This document shows, in pieces, positions 40,840 to 50,323 of a stretch of DNA of 64,000 bases. The position numbers were made by a program, and so were the translations under genes. Position 1 is the stretch's first letter. Each line of letters starts with the position of its first letter. The stretch is taken from positions 1-64,000 of the forward strand of contig NZ_JAHZTC010000015.1 of the NCBI RefSeq assembly GCF_019599265.1. The letters are read 5' to 3'. The notes under the pieces are model-generated. The model was not told the origin of the DNA, did not search any database, and was given only the letters and a program-made list of their open reading frames with translations. The stretch is from Pontibacter sp. HSC-14F20 (GTDB lineage Bacteria > Bacteroidota > Bacteroidia > Cytophagales > Hymenobacteraceae).

Positions 40840-41553
40840 CTAGAGTTCGTCTGTCAGGTTGGCTAAAGGCGGTTTGTGGTCTTCCTGGTAGATCTCAAAG
40901 TATACGGTGTCGCCAATCGATTCCACCACATTGGCCTGTTTGATCACGTCCTGATAGGTATCATAACAGCTCAATGCTTTTTTCATGATCTCAATATCGG
41001 CTGGGCGCGGTTTTACTTCACAGTCAATCAGGCTGGGATCGCTGTGTTTCATCAAAAATTTACCGGATTGCAGCGGTTGCGCTGTTTTGTTGGGCAGCGT
41101 CAGAAAAGCAAGTCGTTTGAGGTAGTAAGCGCCACTGTCGCGCAGTTCCAGGTATAGGCGCTTGATGACGGCGTGCATCACCAGGTGGTCGTGAAAGCCG
41201 CTCACGCCATGCACGGGGTACGACACAATCAGTTGCGGCTTAATCTGCCGGATATGCGCTTCTACTGTTTTCTCGATTTCGCGTGGGTCCATTTCGGCAA
41301 GGCCATTGTCGGGCAGGTCGAGCACCGTCATACCTGTCAGGCCCAGTACCCGCTCCACAGCCAGCATCTCCTTATACCTGACCTCGCCCATCTCCTCTAC
41401 ACTTAGCCCCAACTCGTGCCGCACCTTGGTAGCACCGCCGCGCGTGAGGGTTAGCAGGTATACCTCATGGCCCTGTTCCAGCTGCTGCCACATGACAGGA
41501 GCGGGGCCAAAGGATTCATCATCAGGATGCGGGAAAATGTAGAGGATGCGCAT
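40840..41553 (-). CDS. PIG-L family deacetylase
   Basis: 237 aa. The metal site starts at ILYIFPHPDDESFGPAP (HPDDE-type motif, residues 8-12), with the third ligand in GVSGFHDHLVMHAVI (HDH). The LmbE/PIG-L family removes acetyl groups from N-acetylglucosaminyl compounds. The substrate is unknown; in organisms that make bacillithiol, enzymes of this type act as BshB. Bacteroidota often have several paralogues, so this one may act on bacillithiol precursors or on cell-surface glycans. It is preceded by several nonamers and ends about 220 bases upstream of the pncA start. Confidence 0.9.
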   Translation of the reverse strand: MRILYIFPHPDDESFGPAPVMWQQLEQGHEVYLLTLTRGGATKVRHELGLSVEEMGEVRYKEMLAVERVLGLTGMTVLDLPDNGLAEMDPREIEKTVEAHIRQIKPQLIVSYPVHGVSGFHDHLVMHAVIKRLYLELRDSGAYYLKRLAFLTLPNKTAQPLQSGKFLMKHSDPSLIDCEVKPRPADIEIMKKALSCYDTYQDVIKQANVVESIGDTVYFEIYQEDHKPPLANLTDEL

Positions 41554-41821
41554 AGCGGTGCCGGTTTAAATGTTGGTTTATACTTAAACGAGCATATGCA
41601 AGAGAACGGTTAAGGAATTGCGGTCGCCCACAGCGAGAGAGCACATTGATTCAGGTTATACCTGCAAGGCTTTCTAAAATTAAAATTTCCTTGATCAACC
41701 ATAAGGAATCTCTTGGGGTTGAGTTTACTAAATCATGTTATAGCCTAAAGTGTGGCCTATCCAGGTATAGGTCAGCTTAAGCACAAAGCCGGCCGGATGA
41801 CCGGTGGTAACAGTTTGATTT

Positions 41822-42385
41822 TTAGAACCGGTATCCGATTCTCAGACGCAGGTCAAATTCGACCTCTCTGGTGTTTTCAGAGTAGCCTGCTCCTTTGGCA
41901 AAAACATGCCTGTAGCCTAGCCCGACTCCTGTTTCGTAATTAAAATGGGCTCCGATATTTCTTCTTATCCCCCAGGTAGGTATAATAGTTACCTGATGTA
42001 GTACATTGATATTGTCGTAATTTGAAATGACAAACCAGTCGGGAATGTAGGCGGTTCGCAGGGAAATGAAATTGCCGCTGTTCCCGGAGATCTCCTTTGA
42101 CTTCAGACTTCTTTTGTTCAGATTATAGTAGAGTTTTGGCTCCAGGAAGAACATCGGAGTCAGGATGAACCCTGTTTTATCGTAAAAGCTTCCTCCAAAA
42201 ATCCCGCTTGTGAAACCGGCTTCGCTTCTTAAGGCTAATTTGTTGGATAGTCTGGCTTCGTTGTGCGCCCAGATTCCCAGAAAACCTACCTGGATTCCGG
42301 ATATTGATCTTTCTACACTGGCATCCTGGGCTTTTGATACAAGTGCTAGACTAAGAAGGGCAAGGGTTAGTAAGACTGTTTTCAT
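41822..42385 (-). CDS. Outer-membrane beta-barrel protein of unknown function
   Basis: 187 aa from the ATG at 42385 (the frame is open upstream, but this start gives the signal MKTVLLTLALLSLALVSKAQ). Mature sequence has alternating hydrophobic/aromatic strands and ends in RLRIGYRF, an aromatic C-terminus suited for BamA-dependent insertion. The size suggests an eight-stranded barrel like OmpA-type small porins. No family is recognised with certainty. It sits in front of the next minus-strand receptor stop, separated by about 165 bases. Confidence 0.78.
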   Translation of the reverse strand: MKTVLLTLALLSLALVSKAQDASVERSISGIQVGFLGIWAHNEARLSNKLALRSEAGFTSGIFGGSFYDKTGFILTPMFFLEPKLYYNLNKRSLKSKEISGNSGNFISLRTAYIPDWFVISNYDNINVLHQVTIIPTWGIRRNIGAHFNYETGVGLGYRHVFAKGAGYSENTREVEFDLRLRIGYRF

Positions 42386-42551
42386 ATGGGTTGCTTGAGT
42401 GGTTTGTTGCGAAGGTATAGCCGGCATTTCACACACTGGACTCCAGAATTTCTAAGTGCGACAGAATCAGTTTTATCAGCATCACAGGCTTTTTTAAGTA
42501 AGACCGGGAGCAACATCACAGTGCGGCTCCCGGAACTGACCTAACAAAATC

Positions 42552-44999
42552 TTAATTCGCGCCGCTTCCGCCTTGCTGTTCGCCGGCTTTCACGTCGTCG
42601 TTTTTAATGCCGCGTTTCTTACGGGCAATATCTCCTTTCAGCTTGCCAAACCGGTAGTTGAAGCCAACACTGTAGCGGCGCATCAAAGAGTAATTCTCCT
42701 GGTGCTGGGTGAAACGCTGGTCGTTGATTTCGTTTAGGAAGCGGCGGTTTTTCTGAAACGGACTGTTCACCGAGAAACTGATCGTCGCTTTATTGTCTTT
42801 CAGAAACTGCTTGTTCACCGAAATACTGTTCCAGACATAGCCGGCTGAGCGGCCCTGCAGCATGATGCGGGAGGAATAGTAGCCAATGTTGCCGCTCGCA
42901 CGCCAGCCTTTCTCAAAGCGGTAGCTCGAGTAGCCGAACACATTGTAAGTAAAGCCCTCGTTATTCTGAGGCACACCGTCGATCACGCTGGTCAGTTTTA
43001 CATAATTGGTTGTGGAATTCAGGTTGATGCTCAGCTTCTTAAAAAAGGTAGTATTGCCGCTCAGCGAGAAGCCATACGTCTGGTTACGGCCTATGTTACC
43101 ATAAGTGGTGCGGGCAACGGTGTCGGCGCCGAGTGTGGTAAAGCTCTGGATAGAGTTGTTGGTGAAGTTGTGGAAGATACTTGCGTTAATAGAGGTTCCT
43201 TTCACGAAAGTGCTGTAAGCCAGGTTGAATACATTATTGGTAGCCGGGTCCAGCTTCGGGTTACCGTAACTGATGTTGAGTGGGTCAATCTGGTTTACGT
43301 AGGGGTTCAGGTAGTAGAGGCTCGGCCGCTCGATGCGCTGGGTATAGGACAGGCGCATGGTGCTGGCTCCCTTTAACTTACGCGACAATGTGATGTTCGG
43401 GATCAGGTTAAAATAGTCTGGTGTGGCTACCGTGCCGGATGACTTAAAGTTGGCGTCAATCTTAGTTTTTTCCAGACGGGCACCTGTTTTCAGGCCCCAA
43501 TCGCCTTTTTTAAGGCTAAGTGAGGTATAGGCCGCATAAATGTCTTGCCGGTAGTCAAAATTATTGGTCAGCTTATCGTCAATTACAAAGTTGCCAGTTT
43601 CAGGGTTCTGGTTGCTGTAGAAGTAGTCGCTGCTGTTGAGGCGGAAGATCGTCTTCACACCGAGTTCAAGCGTATGCTTCTTGATTGGTTGCACATAATC
43701 GGCCTGCATGGTGTGCTCCAAGGAGCTACCGTCATTGTCAGTTTGGCTCACCTGACCATTGAAATTGAGTACAGGGTCTAATATAAAATCCGAACCGCTT
43801 CCGTTGATGCTGTTGTTGAGGCGGTAGGAGAGCGTAAACAGCTGGTCTTTGCTCTTCTTGAACGTGCGCTGATAATCTGCTCCTAAGTCATAGCCTTTCC
43901 AGGTATAATCGCCGTTGTTCAGGCGGGTATAAGCCTGTGACAGAGCACCGCTAGCATCAAAAAGATCGACACGCTGCGTCAGGAAATTATTGCCTGTGTT
44001 CGAGTTCATGCTGAAGTTGGCGGTGAAGAGGTTAAGTGTGTCCATTTCAAAGCTGAACTCGCCGCTGGCGTACTGGTAAGTGTTATCGTTGCGGCTTTCA
44101 CCCACTTGCTCTAGTATGGTCTGGCGTATTTTATCTTCTCTGTACAGGTTGTTGCTATTGGGAGGGCTGTAGTAAGAGCCTGTGCCAAAGTACCCTGAAA
44201 AGCCTGCCTTGCCGGCCTTGGCCGTCAGGTAGCCGCCAACGTTAGCACCTTTGGGACTGGAAGCCTGCGCATGCACAGAGCCATTATACCCACCGATGTT
44301 TTTCTTGTGCGTGATGATGTTGATGATGCCGCCTACTCCTTCAGCCTCATACTTTGAAGGCGGATTCGTGATCACCTCGATACTTTTGATGGTGCTGGCC
44401 GGCATACTTCGGAACACATCCTTGGGGCTGCGCACAAACAGCGATGAGGTTTTGCCATTCACGAGCACGCGGTAGTTGCTGTTGCCGTTCAGTTTAATGT
44501 TGTCTTCTGCATCCAGGCTCAGTAGAGGCACTTTGCGCAGCATGTCCAGCGCCGTCATGGTCTGGCTTTCGGGGTCGGCATCTACGTTGTAGGTGAGCTT
44601 GTCAATGTCCTGCTCCACGAGTAGCTTCTCTGTCACGATCTGCACTTCTTTCAGTTGCTTAGCCGAGGATACAAGCGGTAGTTTACCTAAATCGATGGTG
44701 TTGCCGGTAAAGGCGGGAAGAGGCAACACTTTGGTTTTGTAGCCCACATACGAGAGAACCAGTTGGTACTGCTTCATCTCAAGGCCTGTCAGTTCAAAGG
44801 AGCCGTTGTCTTTTGTGAAAGTACTTTTGATCGTTTGATTTTTACCTGTCTCCTGCACTACCACCGTTACATAGTCCAGGGTGGCTTGAGTGGCAGAGTC
44901 GGCTACTATACCTTTAATAGTGCCTGTCGGTGTTGGGGATTGGGCATAAGCCATGCAAGCCAGGCACCAGAGCAGTGCCAGCAGTAAAGTTTGTTTCAT
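42552..44999 (-). CDS. TonB-dependent receptor-like outer-membrane protein (OMP_b-brl type)
   Basis: 815 aa. Signal peptide (cleaved after AYAQ), CarboxypepD_reg domain (about 25-110, GTIKGIVADSATQATLDYVTVVVQETG), plug region (about 130-235, DIDKLTYNVDADPESQTMTALDMLRKVPLLSLD; PSKYEAEGVGGIINIITHKK), and a barrel to the end with typical tyrosine-rich strands. The lack of a clear TonB box and the ItalicsD-type D-x-x-K-L-x-Y-N start of the plug match the outer membrane beta-barrel family (PF14905) rather than classical SusC receptors. No neighbouring SusD. Substrate unknown. The tail after the last strand (KGDIARKKRGIKND) is unusually charged. Confidence 0.88.
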   Translation of the reverse strand: MKQTLLLALLWCLACMAYAQSPTPTGTIKGIVADSATQATLDYVTVVVQETGKNQTIKSTFTKDNGSFELTGLEMKQYQLVLSYVGYKTKVLPLPAFTGNTIDLGKLPLVSSAKQLKEVQIVTEKLLVEQDIDKLTYNVDADPESQTMTALDMLRKVPLLSLDAEDNIKLNGNSNYRVLVNGKTSSLFVRSPKDVFRSMPASTIKSIEVITNPPSKYEAEGVGGIINIITHKKNIGGYNGSVHAQASSPKGANVGGYLTAKAGKAGFSGYFGTGSYYSPPNSNNLYREDKIRQTILEQVGESRNDNTYQYASGEFSFEMDTLNLFTANFSMNSNTGNNFLTQRVDLFDASGALSQAYTRLNNGDYTWKGYDLGADYQRTFKKSKDQLFTLSYRLNNSINGSGSDFILDPVLNFNGQVSQTDNDGSSLEHTMQADYVQPIKKHTLELGVKTIFRLNSSDYFYSNQNPETGNFVIDDKLTNNFDYRQDIYAAYTSLSLKKGDWGLKTGARLEKTKIDANFKSSGTVATPDYFNLIPNITLSRKLKGASTMRLSYTQRIERPSLYYLNPYVNQIDPLNISYGNPKLDPATNNVFNLAYSTFVKGTSINASIFHNFTNNSIQSFTTLGADTVARTTYGNIGRNQTYGFSLSGNTTFFKKLSINLNSTTNYVKLTSVIDGVPQNNEGFTYNVFGYSSYRFEKGWRASGNIGYYSSRIMLQGRSAGYVWNSISVNKQFLKDNKATISFSVNSPFQKNRRFLNEINDQRFTQHQENYSLMRRYSVGFNYRFGKLKGDIARKKRGIKNDDVKAGEQQGGSGAN

Positions 45000-45264
45000 T
45001 TAGTTATAGAATTGTTTGGATGACGCAATCGGTACCAACAGGCTTTACCAGCCTTGCCTCTGCACTTTACTTAAGTCTCAACTGATAGTAAATACAGGGA
45101 GCTTAATCAGTAACGATTAGAAAGGTATTAAATAATATATATAAATCTGTAAATATTAGATAAAACTTCCTTTTCTATAGATGAAAAAGGCTATTGATGC
45201 CGATGAAGCTGAGGAGCCATGGGGTATAAAAGTGCGGCTGAAAGAGGGCAGGGTGCTGTTAAAC
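45000..45264. other. Intergenic region upstream of the receptor gene
   Basis: About 265 bases, AT-rich in the middle. No ORF is supported. The receptor promoter on the minus strand should lie here, but no clean TTTG/TAnnTTTG pair is seen. Confidence 0.4.
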
Positions 45265-45299
45265 AAAAAGAGCCGCTCGGTCAGGAGCGGCTCTTTTTG
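45265..45299. terminator. Terminator of the helicase gene
   Basis: AAAAAGAGCCGCTC and GAGCGGCTCTTTTT face each other with a short loop. On the minus strand it follows directly the helicase stop (45303-45301); the A-run makes it functional in both directions. Confidence 0.9.
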
Positions 45300-45300
45300 T

Positions 45301-46788
45301 TTAGTTATTGTCTTGGGGCACCTGTTGGCTGCTGTTGCCCGGCGGATTGTCTGACTTGTCTCTGTTTTTATTGCGATTGCGGTTTCTGTTGCGGTGCGGT
45401 TTCTTCTCGCCTCCCGCACCTTCTGCACCCGGAGCTCTTTCGCCTGTTGCGGCCGGAGTCTGGTTGGCTAATTTCACCGGACGGTCGTTACCTTCGTTAG
45501 CTGCTGCTGGCTTAGGGCCTTTATTTCTGTTGCGGTCTTTGTTGCCTCCTTCGCTACCACGGCCACCTGCTGGTTTACCGCCACCTTGTCTGCCACCAGG
45601 TCGTGCACCGCCTTTGCCTCCACGCCCGAAATCACGACGGGTCGGGTCGTATGCAGGCGCAGCACCAAAACCTTCCGGAAGAGGTAACTTTGGCAGGTCG
45701 CGCTCAATCAGTCGCTCCACTTTGTGCACACGGTACATGTCATTCTCGTTCACAAACGTGATGGCCATACCTGTAGACGCAGCACGGGCCGTACGGCCTA
45801 CGCGGTGCACATAGTCTTCTGCATCCTGTGGCATGTCAAAGTTGACCACGTGGCTCAGGCTGTCGATGTCTATACCTCTGGAGAGGATGTCAGTGGCCAC
45901 CAGAATCTGGTACTTTTTGTTCTTAAAGCCTTGCAGCGCCTTCTCGCGCTCTTCTTGTGTCAGGTCCGACATGATGCCCTCGGCTTCGAAGCCCATTTTG
46001 CGCAGCGAGCGCACAATCTGGTTCACATTCGATTTGCGGGACGTGAAGATGATCATGTTCTGCACTTCCAGCTCCCGAATCAAATGCTCCAGCAAAGGCA
46101 GCTTCTGGTTGTCGTAGGTCAGGTATAGGCGCTGGTCTATACCTTCAGCAGGCTTGGAAATGGCCAGGTTAATTTCAGAAGGCTCCTGCAAAATCTGCTG
46201 AGCCAGGTCACGAATTTTCTTTGGCATGGTAGCCGAGAAGAGGAGTGTCTGACGCTCCGTTGGCAGGGCTCGCACAATCTTCAGGATGTCATCCATAAAG
46301 CCCATGTCCAACATCTTATCGGCCTCATCGAGCACCAGGTGCTGCAACTGGTCTAGCTTTACATAGCCCAGGGCCATATGCGACATCAGGCGACCCGGCG
46401 TGGCAATAATAATATCGGCTCCGCTGGTAAGGGCCCGCTTCTGCTGATCCCACTCGTCGCCTTTGCTGCCACCATAAATGGCAATAGAGCTTACCGGGGC
46501 ATAATAGCCCAAACCCTCTACCTGCTCGTCAATCTGCTTGGCTAACTCACGGGTGGGTACAAGTATAAGTGTGCTGGTGAAATCAGTATTAGTATGCGAG
46601 ATGCGGTCGATGAGTGGCAATAGATACGCTGCTGTTTTACCTGTACCGGTCTGGGCACAGGCTATCACGTCTTTTCGCTCAAGTATGAGCGGTATAGCCA
46701 TCTGCTGTACCGGGGTCGCGGTATTGTATCCCATCGACTCAATTCCGGTGATCACGTCTTCGTGAAGGTTAAATGAACGAAAATCCAA
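45301..46788 (-). CDS. DEAD-box RNA helicase with basic low-complexity tail
   Basis: 495 aa. The helicase core (1-375) shows Q motif (MDFRSFNLHEDVITGIESMGY), motif I AQTGTGKT (about 44-51), Ia PTRELAKQ, II DEAD (VLDEADKM), III SAT (FSATMPKK), and VI HRVGRTAR. The last 120 residues are low-complexity: RGG/GGK repeats (GRGGKGGARPGGRQGGGKPA), then RNRNRNKNRDK, a type that binds RNA nonspecifically. RhlE-like. It probably serves RNA unwinding in ribosome assembly or decay, notably at low temperature. A 650-base AT-rich spacer precedes it. Confidence 0.95.
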   Translation of the reverse strand: MDFRSFNLHEDVITGIESMGYNTATPVQQMAIPLILERKDVIACAQTGTGKTAAYLLPLIDRISHTNTDFTSTLILVPTRELAKQIDEQVEGLGYYAPVSSIAIYGGSKGDEWDQQKRALTSGADIIIATPGRLMSHMALGYVKLDQLQHLVLDEADKMLDMGFMDDILKIVRALPTERQTLLFSATMPKKIRDLAQQILQEPSEINLAISKPAEGIDQRLYLTYDNQKLPLLEHLIRELEVQNMIIFTSRKSNVNQIVRSLRKMGFEAEGIMSDLTQEEREKALQGFKNKKYQILVATDILSRGIDIDSLSHVVNFDMPQDAEDYVHRVGRTARAASTGMAITFVNENDMYRVHKVERLIERDLPKLPLPEGFGAAPAYDPTRRDFGRGGKGGARPGGRQGGGKPAGGRGSEGGNKDRNRNKGPKPAAANEGNDRPVKLANQTPAATGERAPGAEGAGGEKKPHRNRNRNRNKNRDKSDNPPGNSSQQVPQDNN

Positions 46789-47210
46789 AATTATCTCCTT
46801 AAAATTATTTTTATGGCCTAGCGGCCTCTAAACCGCATTTATTGTGGTAAAGATACGATTATTATACCTTATTCGAGAAAAATTTAAAAGTTGATGTTAT
46901 TTATCTTCAAAATTATATTAATATTGCATCGTCAATCAGTGAAGAATATAACAATACATTTAAAAATTTGGTTAGGTATTTAAAAAGTTCAAAGAATTAG
47001 AAAACCGCTATATAGATAGAAGGCTTTAAATTTAAATGAAAACCAAGAATACTTATTACTGTTATATAACTTAAGCAATATTTAGTTTTAATTACATAGA
47101 TTTTTTTATATTAAGGCCGAAACATTTAGTCAAGTGCGGCGTAAATAAGCCCAAAGTGATATAAACAATCATCTTAAAACATATAAAAGAAAGATTTATT
47201 TAAATTTAAA
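46789..47210. other. AT-rich intergenic region
   Basis: No recognised gene, almost no nonamers, and many A/T tracts. TATCTTTA near 46852 (minus strand) could be the helicase -7 box. The AT content stands out from both neighbours. It leads into a small ORF at 47211. Confidence 0.5.
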
Positions 47211-47294
47211 ATGAAAAAAGCTATACAAGAATCTCCGAACTTTTATCTTCTACTAGGTGTAAACATCATCAATGCTATTTTCATCTTGATATAG
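47211..47294 (+). CDS. Small hydrophobic ORF, 27 aa (hypothetical)
   Basis: Too short for ordinary callers: ATG 47211, TAG 47292-47294. It starts MKKAIQESPNFYLLLGVN and ends in a hydrophobic stretch IINAIFILI that could insert in the membrane. The ATG is preceded by an A-rich tract, and a strong UUCG-loop terminator lies 50 bases after the stop, which supports a real short transcript. It may be a small membrane peptide, or the transcript may be a non-coding RNA. No homologue is recognised. Confidence 0.4.
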   Translation: MKKAIQESPNFYLLLGVNIINAIFILI

Positions 47295-47343
47295 TACACC
47301 TCCTGATCGGAACCTAATTACAAAACATAGCGAAAACATACTG

Positions 47344-47374
47344 GCAGCTCTTCTTCGGAAGGGCTGCTTTTTTT
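47344..47374 (+). terminator. UUCG-tetraloop terminator
   Basis: GCAGCTCTTC and GAAGGGCTGC (10-bp stem, one G-T pair) enclose TTCG and are followed by seven T. No annotated gene of ordinary length ends before it on the plus strand, so it terminates the short transcript above. Confidence 0.88.
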
Positions 47375-47437
47375 ATCCCCTTTTTGATAGCTTTGTTCCT
47401 GAGGCAATGATGCGCGCTATACCTATACCTGACTACA

Positions 47438-48583
47438 ATGGCAGAACCTGTTTTTAAAGAGATGCTGGTGCTGGAGCTGGCCAGTGTGCTGGCGGGCCCG
47501 AGTGTGGGGCAGTTTTTTGCAGAGTTGGGCGCTACCGTCGTGAAGCTGGAAAATGCAGCGACCGGCGGCGATGTAACACGCAGTTGGAAACTGGCAGGAG
47601 AACAAAATAATGTGTCGGCTTACTTCTCAGCGGCAAACTGGGGCAAACTCTCCCTAGGGCTTGATATTACCGAGCTACAAGCACTGGAGGCTGTGCACAA
47701 ACTGGCGGCCAAAGCGGATGTCGTTATTGCTAGCTACAAGCCCGGTGACGCGGAGAAACTGCAAGTAGATTACCATACGCTTGCCCTGCTAAACCCAGGC
47801 CTGGTATACGGACACATTACCGGCTATGGCCTGGAAGACCAGCGGGCTGGTTACGATGCCGTGATCCAGGCGGAGAGCGGGTTTATGTACATGAATGGCT
47901 CCCCGGACGGACCTCCCACCAAAATGCCTGTCGCACTGATGGATATTCTGGCAGCGCATCAACTGAAGGAAGGTATCCTGACCGCACTTCTGCAGCGGGG
48001 ACGCACCGGCAAAGGCAGCTTTGTGCAGGTTTCGCTGTTTGACGCGGCGGTGTCAGCGCTGGCTAATCAGGGGACAAACTACCTGGTGGCGGGGCATAGT
48101 CCGCAGCGTATGGGATCGGAGCACCCTAATATTGTGCCTTATGGCAGTGTGTTCACCTGTAAAGACGGTCTGCAGCTGGTGCTTGCCATTGGCGACGACC
48201 GACAGTTCAGGCGCCTGTGCCAGGCATTGGGAGATGCCGCCCTGGCTGATATGCCTGCCTTTGCCGGTAATCGTGCCAGAGTGCAGCACCGGGATGAAGT
48301 AAACCAACAATTAAAGAAGCTGATCAGTCAGCAGGAGCGTGCTGAGTTGCTGCAGGAGCTACACAGACTGCATGTACCGGCTGGCGCCGTCAACAGCGTG
48401 TCAGAAGTATTTGAACAGCCGCAGGCAAGGCGTATGTTACTTACCCAACCCAATGGCCCGAGCGGCATCAGGCAGGTAGCTTTTGTGATGGAAGGTGCGA
48501 TAACTGATGAAGTAGCGCCTCCACCGGCCTTTGCACAGCACCAGAGCCAGGTTCTGGGTATGCTTAAAAACCCTACAATGTAA
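47438..48583 (+). CDS. CaiB/BaiF family CoA transferase
   Basis: 381 aa, class III CoA transferase. The N-terminal block VLELASVLAGPSVGQFFAELGATVVKLE and the catalytic aspartate in PVALMDILAAHQ (Asp 169) are both present; GHITGYG and AGYDAVIQAESGFM are further family blocks. The enzyme moves CoA between carboxylic acids through an interlocked pair of subunits. Substrate unknown, such as oxalate, formate, carnitine or bile-acid relatives. It is transcribed alone after the terminator at 47344; two nonamers (CTATACCTATACCTG) are directly upstream of the ATG. Confidence 0.92.
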   Translation: MAEPVFKEMLVLELASVLAGPSVGQFFAELGATVVKLENAATGGDVTRSWKLAGEQNNVSAYFSAANWGKLSLGLDITELQALEAVHKLAAKADVVIASYKPGDAEKLQVDYHTLALLNPGLVYGHITGYGLEDQRAGYDAVIQAESGFMYMNGSPDGPPTKMPVALMDILAAHQLKEGILTALLQRGRTGKGSFVQVSLFDAAVSALANQGTNYLVAGHSPQRMGSEHPNIVPYGSVFTCKDGLQLVLAIGDDRQFRRLCQALGDAALADMPAFAGNRARVQHRDEVNQQLKKLISQQERAELLQELHRLHVPAGAVNSVSEVFEQPQARRMLLTQPNGPSGIRQVAFVMEGAITDEVAPPPAFAQHQSQVLGMLKNPTM

Positions 48584-48705
48584 AGCGAGTACTATTGAGC
48601 AGCGTATAAATGGCTTCGTAGTGAGATAAAAGTCTCAGAAATCTGCTGAATAACTATTTACAAAAGATTAGAGTAAAAAATACAGCACCCGAAAATAACG
48701 CAAGT

Positions 48706-49377
48706 ATGAAAGATAGACTCGACGATATAATACAAGGCCTGCAGCAAAAGTCGGCCACCAAGCAGGCTATTTACCGCAATACCCACCAAACCTTCACCCG
48801 CATGAAGGAGATCTCGCAGGAGATTGTGGACGAACTGACCAGCCGGATCACGACGCACAATGCCGATGTGGTAATCGAGTACAAAGCCATCAGCGACCTG
48901 GAGTTTCAGATCAAGTTCTCAGGCGATCTGCTCGTTTTTGTGATGCACTCCAACATTATTACCTTTCCGGATGATTACGAGATCATGCGCAACGATTATG
49001 TAGAAGAAGATTTCAGGCGCCGCTTTTTTGGGCACATCATGGCTTATAACTTCATGGCCGACACCATTAAGTATAATCGCCTCGACGACCCGGGTTACCT
49101 GGTGGGCCGCATGCTGATCAACATCGAAAACCACTTTTTGATAGAAGGGGTCAAGCAAATGGATCTGCCTTACGACCGCATCGCCCGTAACGTAATCAGC
49201 GACGACATGCTGCGCCTGATTGTGGAAAGTGCCATGATCGCGGCTGTGAACAACGACCTGATGGGGCAGGATGTGTCGGATATTGAGCGCATTACCTACA
49301 AGCAGAAACTCGAAAACTCCCAGCTTTCAAGGCCGCGTAAACTGGGCTTTATGGTCAGTCACGAGCTCACACACTAA
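48706..49377 (+). CDS. Conserved cytosolic protein of unknown function
   Basis: 223 aa, no signal peptide or helix. N-terminal helix rich in Lys, Gln and Thr (LDDIIQGLQQKSATKQAIYRNTHQ), then an alpha/beta body with a charged centre: DVVIEYKAISDLEFQIKFSGDLLVFVMHSN, EEDFRRRFFGHIMAYNFM and NRLDDPGYLVGRMLINIENHFLIEG. No enzymatic motif is recognised. The pattern is conserved enough to be a real gene: no stop in 224 codons and codon use like the neighbours. It is followed by a hairpin containing two inverted nonamer halves and converges on phhA. Confidence 0.72.
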   Translation: MKDRLDDIIQGLQQKSATKQAIYRNTHQTFTRMKEISQEIVDELTSRITTHNADVVIEYKAISDLEFQIKFSGDLLVFVMHSNIITFPDDYEIMRNDYVEEDFRRRFFGHIMAYNFMADTIKYNRLDDPGYLVGRMLINIENHFLIEGVKQMDLPYDRIARNVISDDMLRLIVESAMIAAVNNDLMGQDVSDIERITYKQKLENSQLSRPRKLGFMVSHELTH

Positions 49378-49401
49378 CCTTTCAGGTATAGCTTAACAAA
49401 T

Positions 49402-49446
49402 AATTCCGCCCGCAGCAGGTAACTTATACCTGTCGCGGGCGGAATT
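49402..49446. terminator. Bidirectional hairpin between convergent genes
   Basis: A 12-base perfect stem AATTCCGCCCGC/GCGGGCGGAATT encloses a second stem CAGGTA/TACCTG, part of the dispersed nonamer. A CAGGTATAG also lies just before it at 49383. Confidence 0.8.
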
Positions 49447-49457
49447 TGCTTTTAAGG

Positions 49458-50216
49458 CTAAATGGTAGCAGCCTGAACTTCTTGTATGCGTAGCTGCTGC
49501 AAGGCCGCCTCTATTGCTGGCAGACTGTGGAGCAATTGCTCAAAACTTTCGATGCAAAAGTACTGGCTCTGGAAAGTCTCTTTAATATAGGTGGTGTCCA
49601 GAATATGATTCACATTAAAGTCAAACTTTACGCTCTCATCGGATACAGACAGGTTGCTCTCGCCTACGGATGACAGGATGCCGGCCCCATAAATCTGCGC
49701 TTTCTGGCCCGGCATGCGGAACAAACCGAACTCGATGGTATACCAGTAGATGCGCGTAAGACGGTCGATGATATCGGGGCGGTCGAGGTGGGAGAGGGCC
49801 AGTTCAGATAGCTTGGCCAAAAACTCGCAGTATACCGGTATGGTGAGCAACGGCACGTGGCCAAACACATCATGAAACATATCAGGCTCCTCGAGGTAGT
49901 CGAGTTGGTCCATGCGGCGCACCCATACCGTGGCCGGAAAGCGCTTGCTGGCGATTAGTTGAAAGAACAGGGCATCGTCGACAATGCCGGGCGCTGCCAC
50001 CACTTCAAAGCCTGTCAGCGGCTTCAGTTTTTGATTGATCTCCCGGAAATCAGGTATACGGTCGCGGCTGAAGCCGACTTTGTCAAGCCCTTCTATAAAC
50101 TCAGGTATAGCCTTGTCGGGGAGGTTGCGCAACTGGCGGTCGTAGAGGATGGCCCATACCTGGTGGTTCTCTGGCGTGTAGTTGCTGTAGTGCTGTGTCA
50201 GGTTCATGTCTGTCAT
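49458..50216 (-). CDS. phhA: Phenylalanine 4-monooxygenase
   Basis: 252 aa, typical bacterial length. The iron site is EPDMFHDVFGHVPLL (two His, about 113-127) and the Glu in YWYTIEFGLF (about 158-167); GKs such as GAGILSSVGE belong to the pterin side. It hydroxylates phenylalanine to tyrosine with tetrahydrobiopterin and oxygen. Usually degradative, but it can also serve tyrosine supply. An intrinsic terminator and a possible Tyr-rich leader ORF precede the gene (50254-50497), pointing to attenuation. Downstream is the hairpin shared with the convergent gene. Confidence 0.95.
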   Translation of the reverse strand: MTDMNLTQHYSNYTPENHQVWAILYDRQLRNLPDKAIPEFIEGLDKVGFSRDRIPDFREINQKLKPLTGFEVVAAPGIVDDALFFQLIASKRFPATVWVRRMDQLDYLEEPDMFHDVFGHVPLLTIPVYCEFLAKLSELALSHLDRPDIIDRLTRIYWYTIEFGLFRMPGQKAQIYGAGILSSVGESNLSVSDESVKFDFNVNHILDTTYIKETFQSQYFCIESFEQLLHSLPAIEAALQQLRIQEVQAATI

Positions 50217-50253
50217 CTTATTTGAATTTGAATTTTTGGAATAGGTATAACAT

Positions 50254-50280
50254 GAAAAAAGCAGAGCGAAAGCTCTGCTT
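50254..50280 (-). terminator. Terminator just before phhA (possible attenuator)
   Basis: Minus strand: AAGCAGAGC, loop TTTC, GCTCTGC, then TTTTTTC. It ends about 40 bases before the phhA ATG, where no other gene ends. GCTCTACTGC at 50364-50373 could pair with GCAGAGC (two-base bulge) as an antiterminator. Confidence 0.75.
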
Positions 50281-50323
50281 CAGTTGTATCAGTTCAGGTA
50301 TGCCTGTTGGCTCTTTTTCCTGT

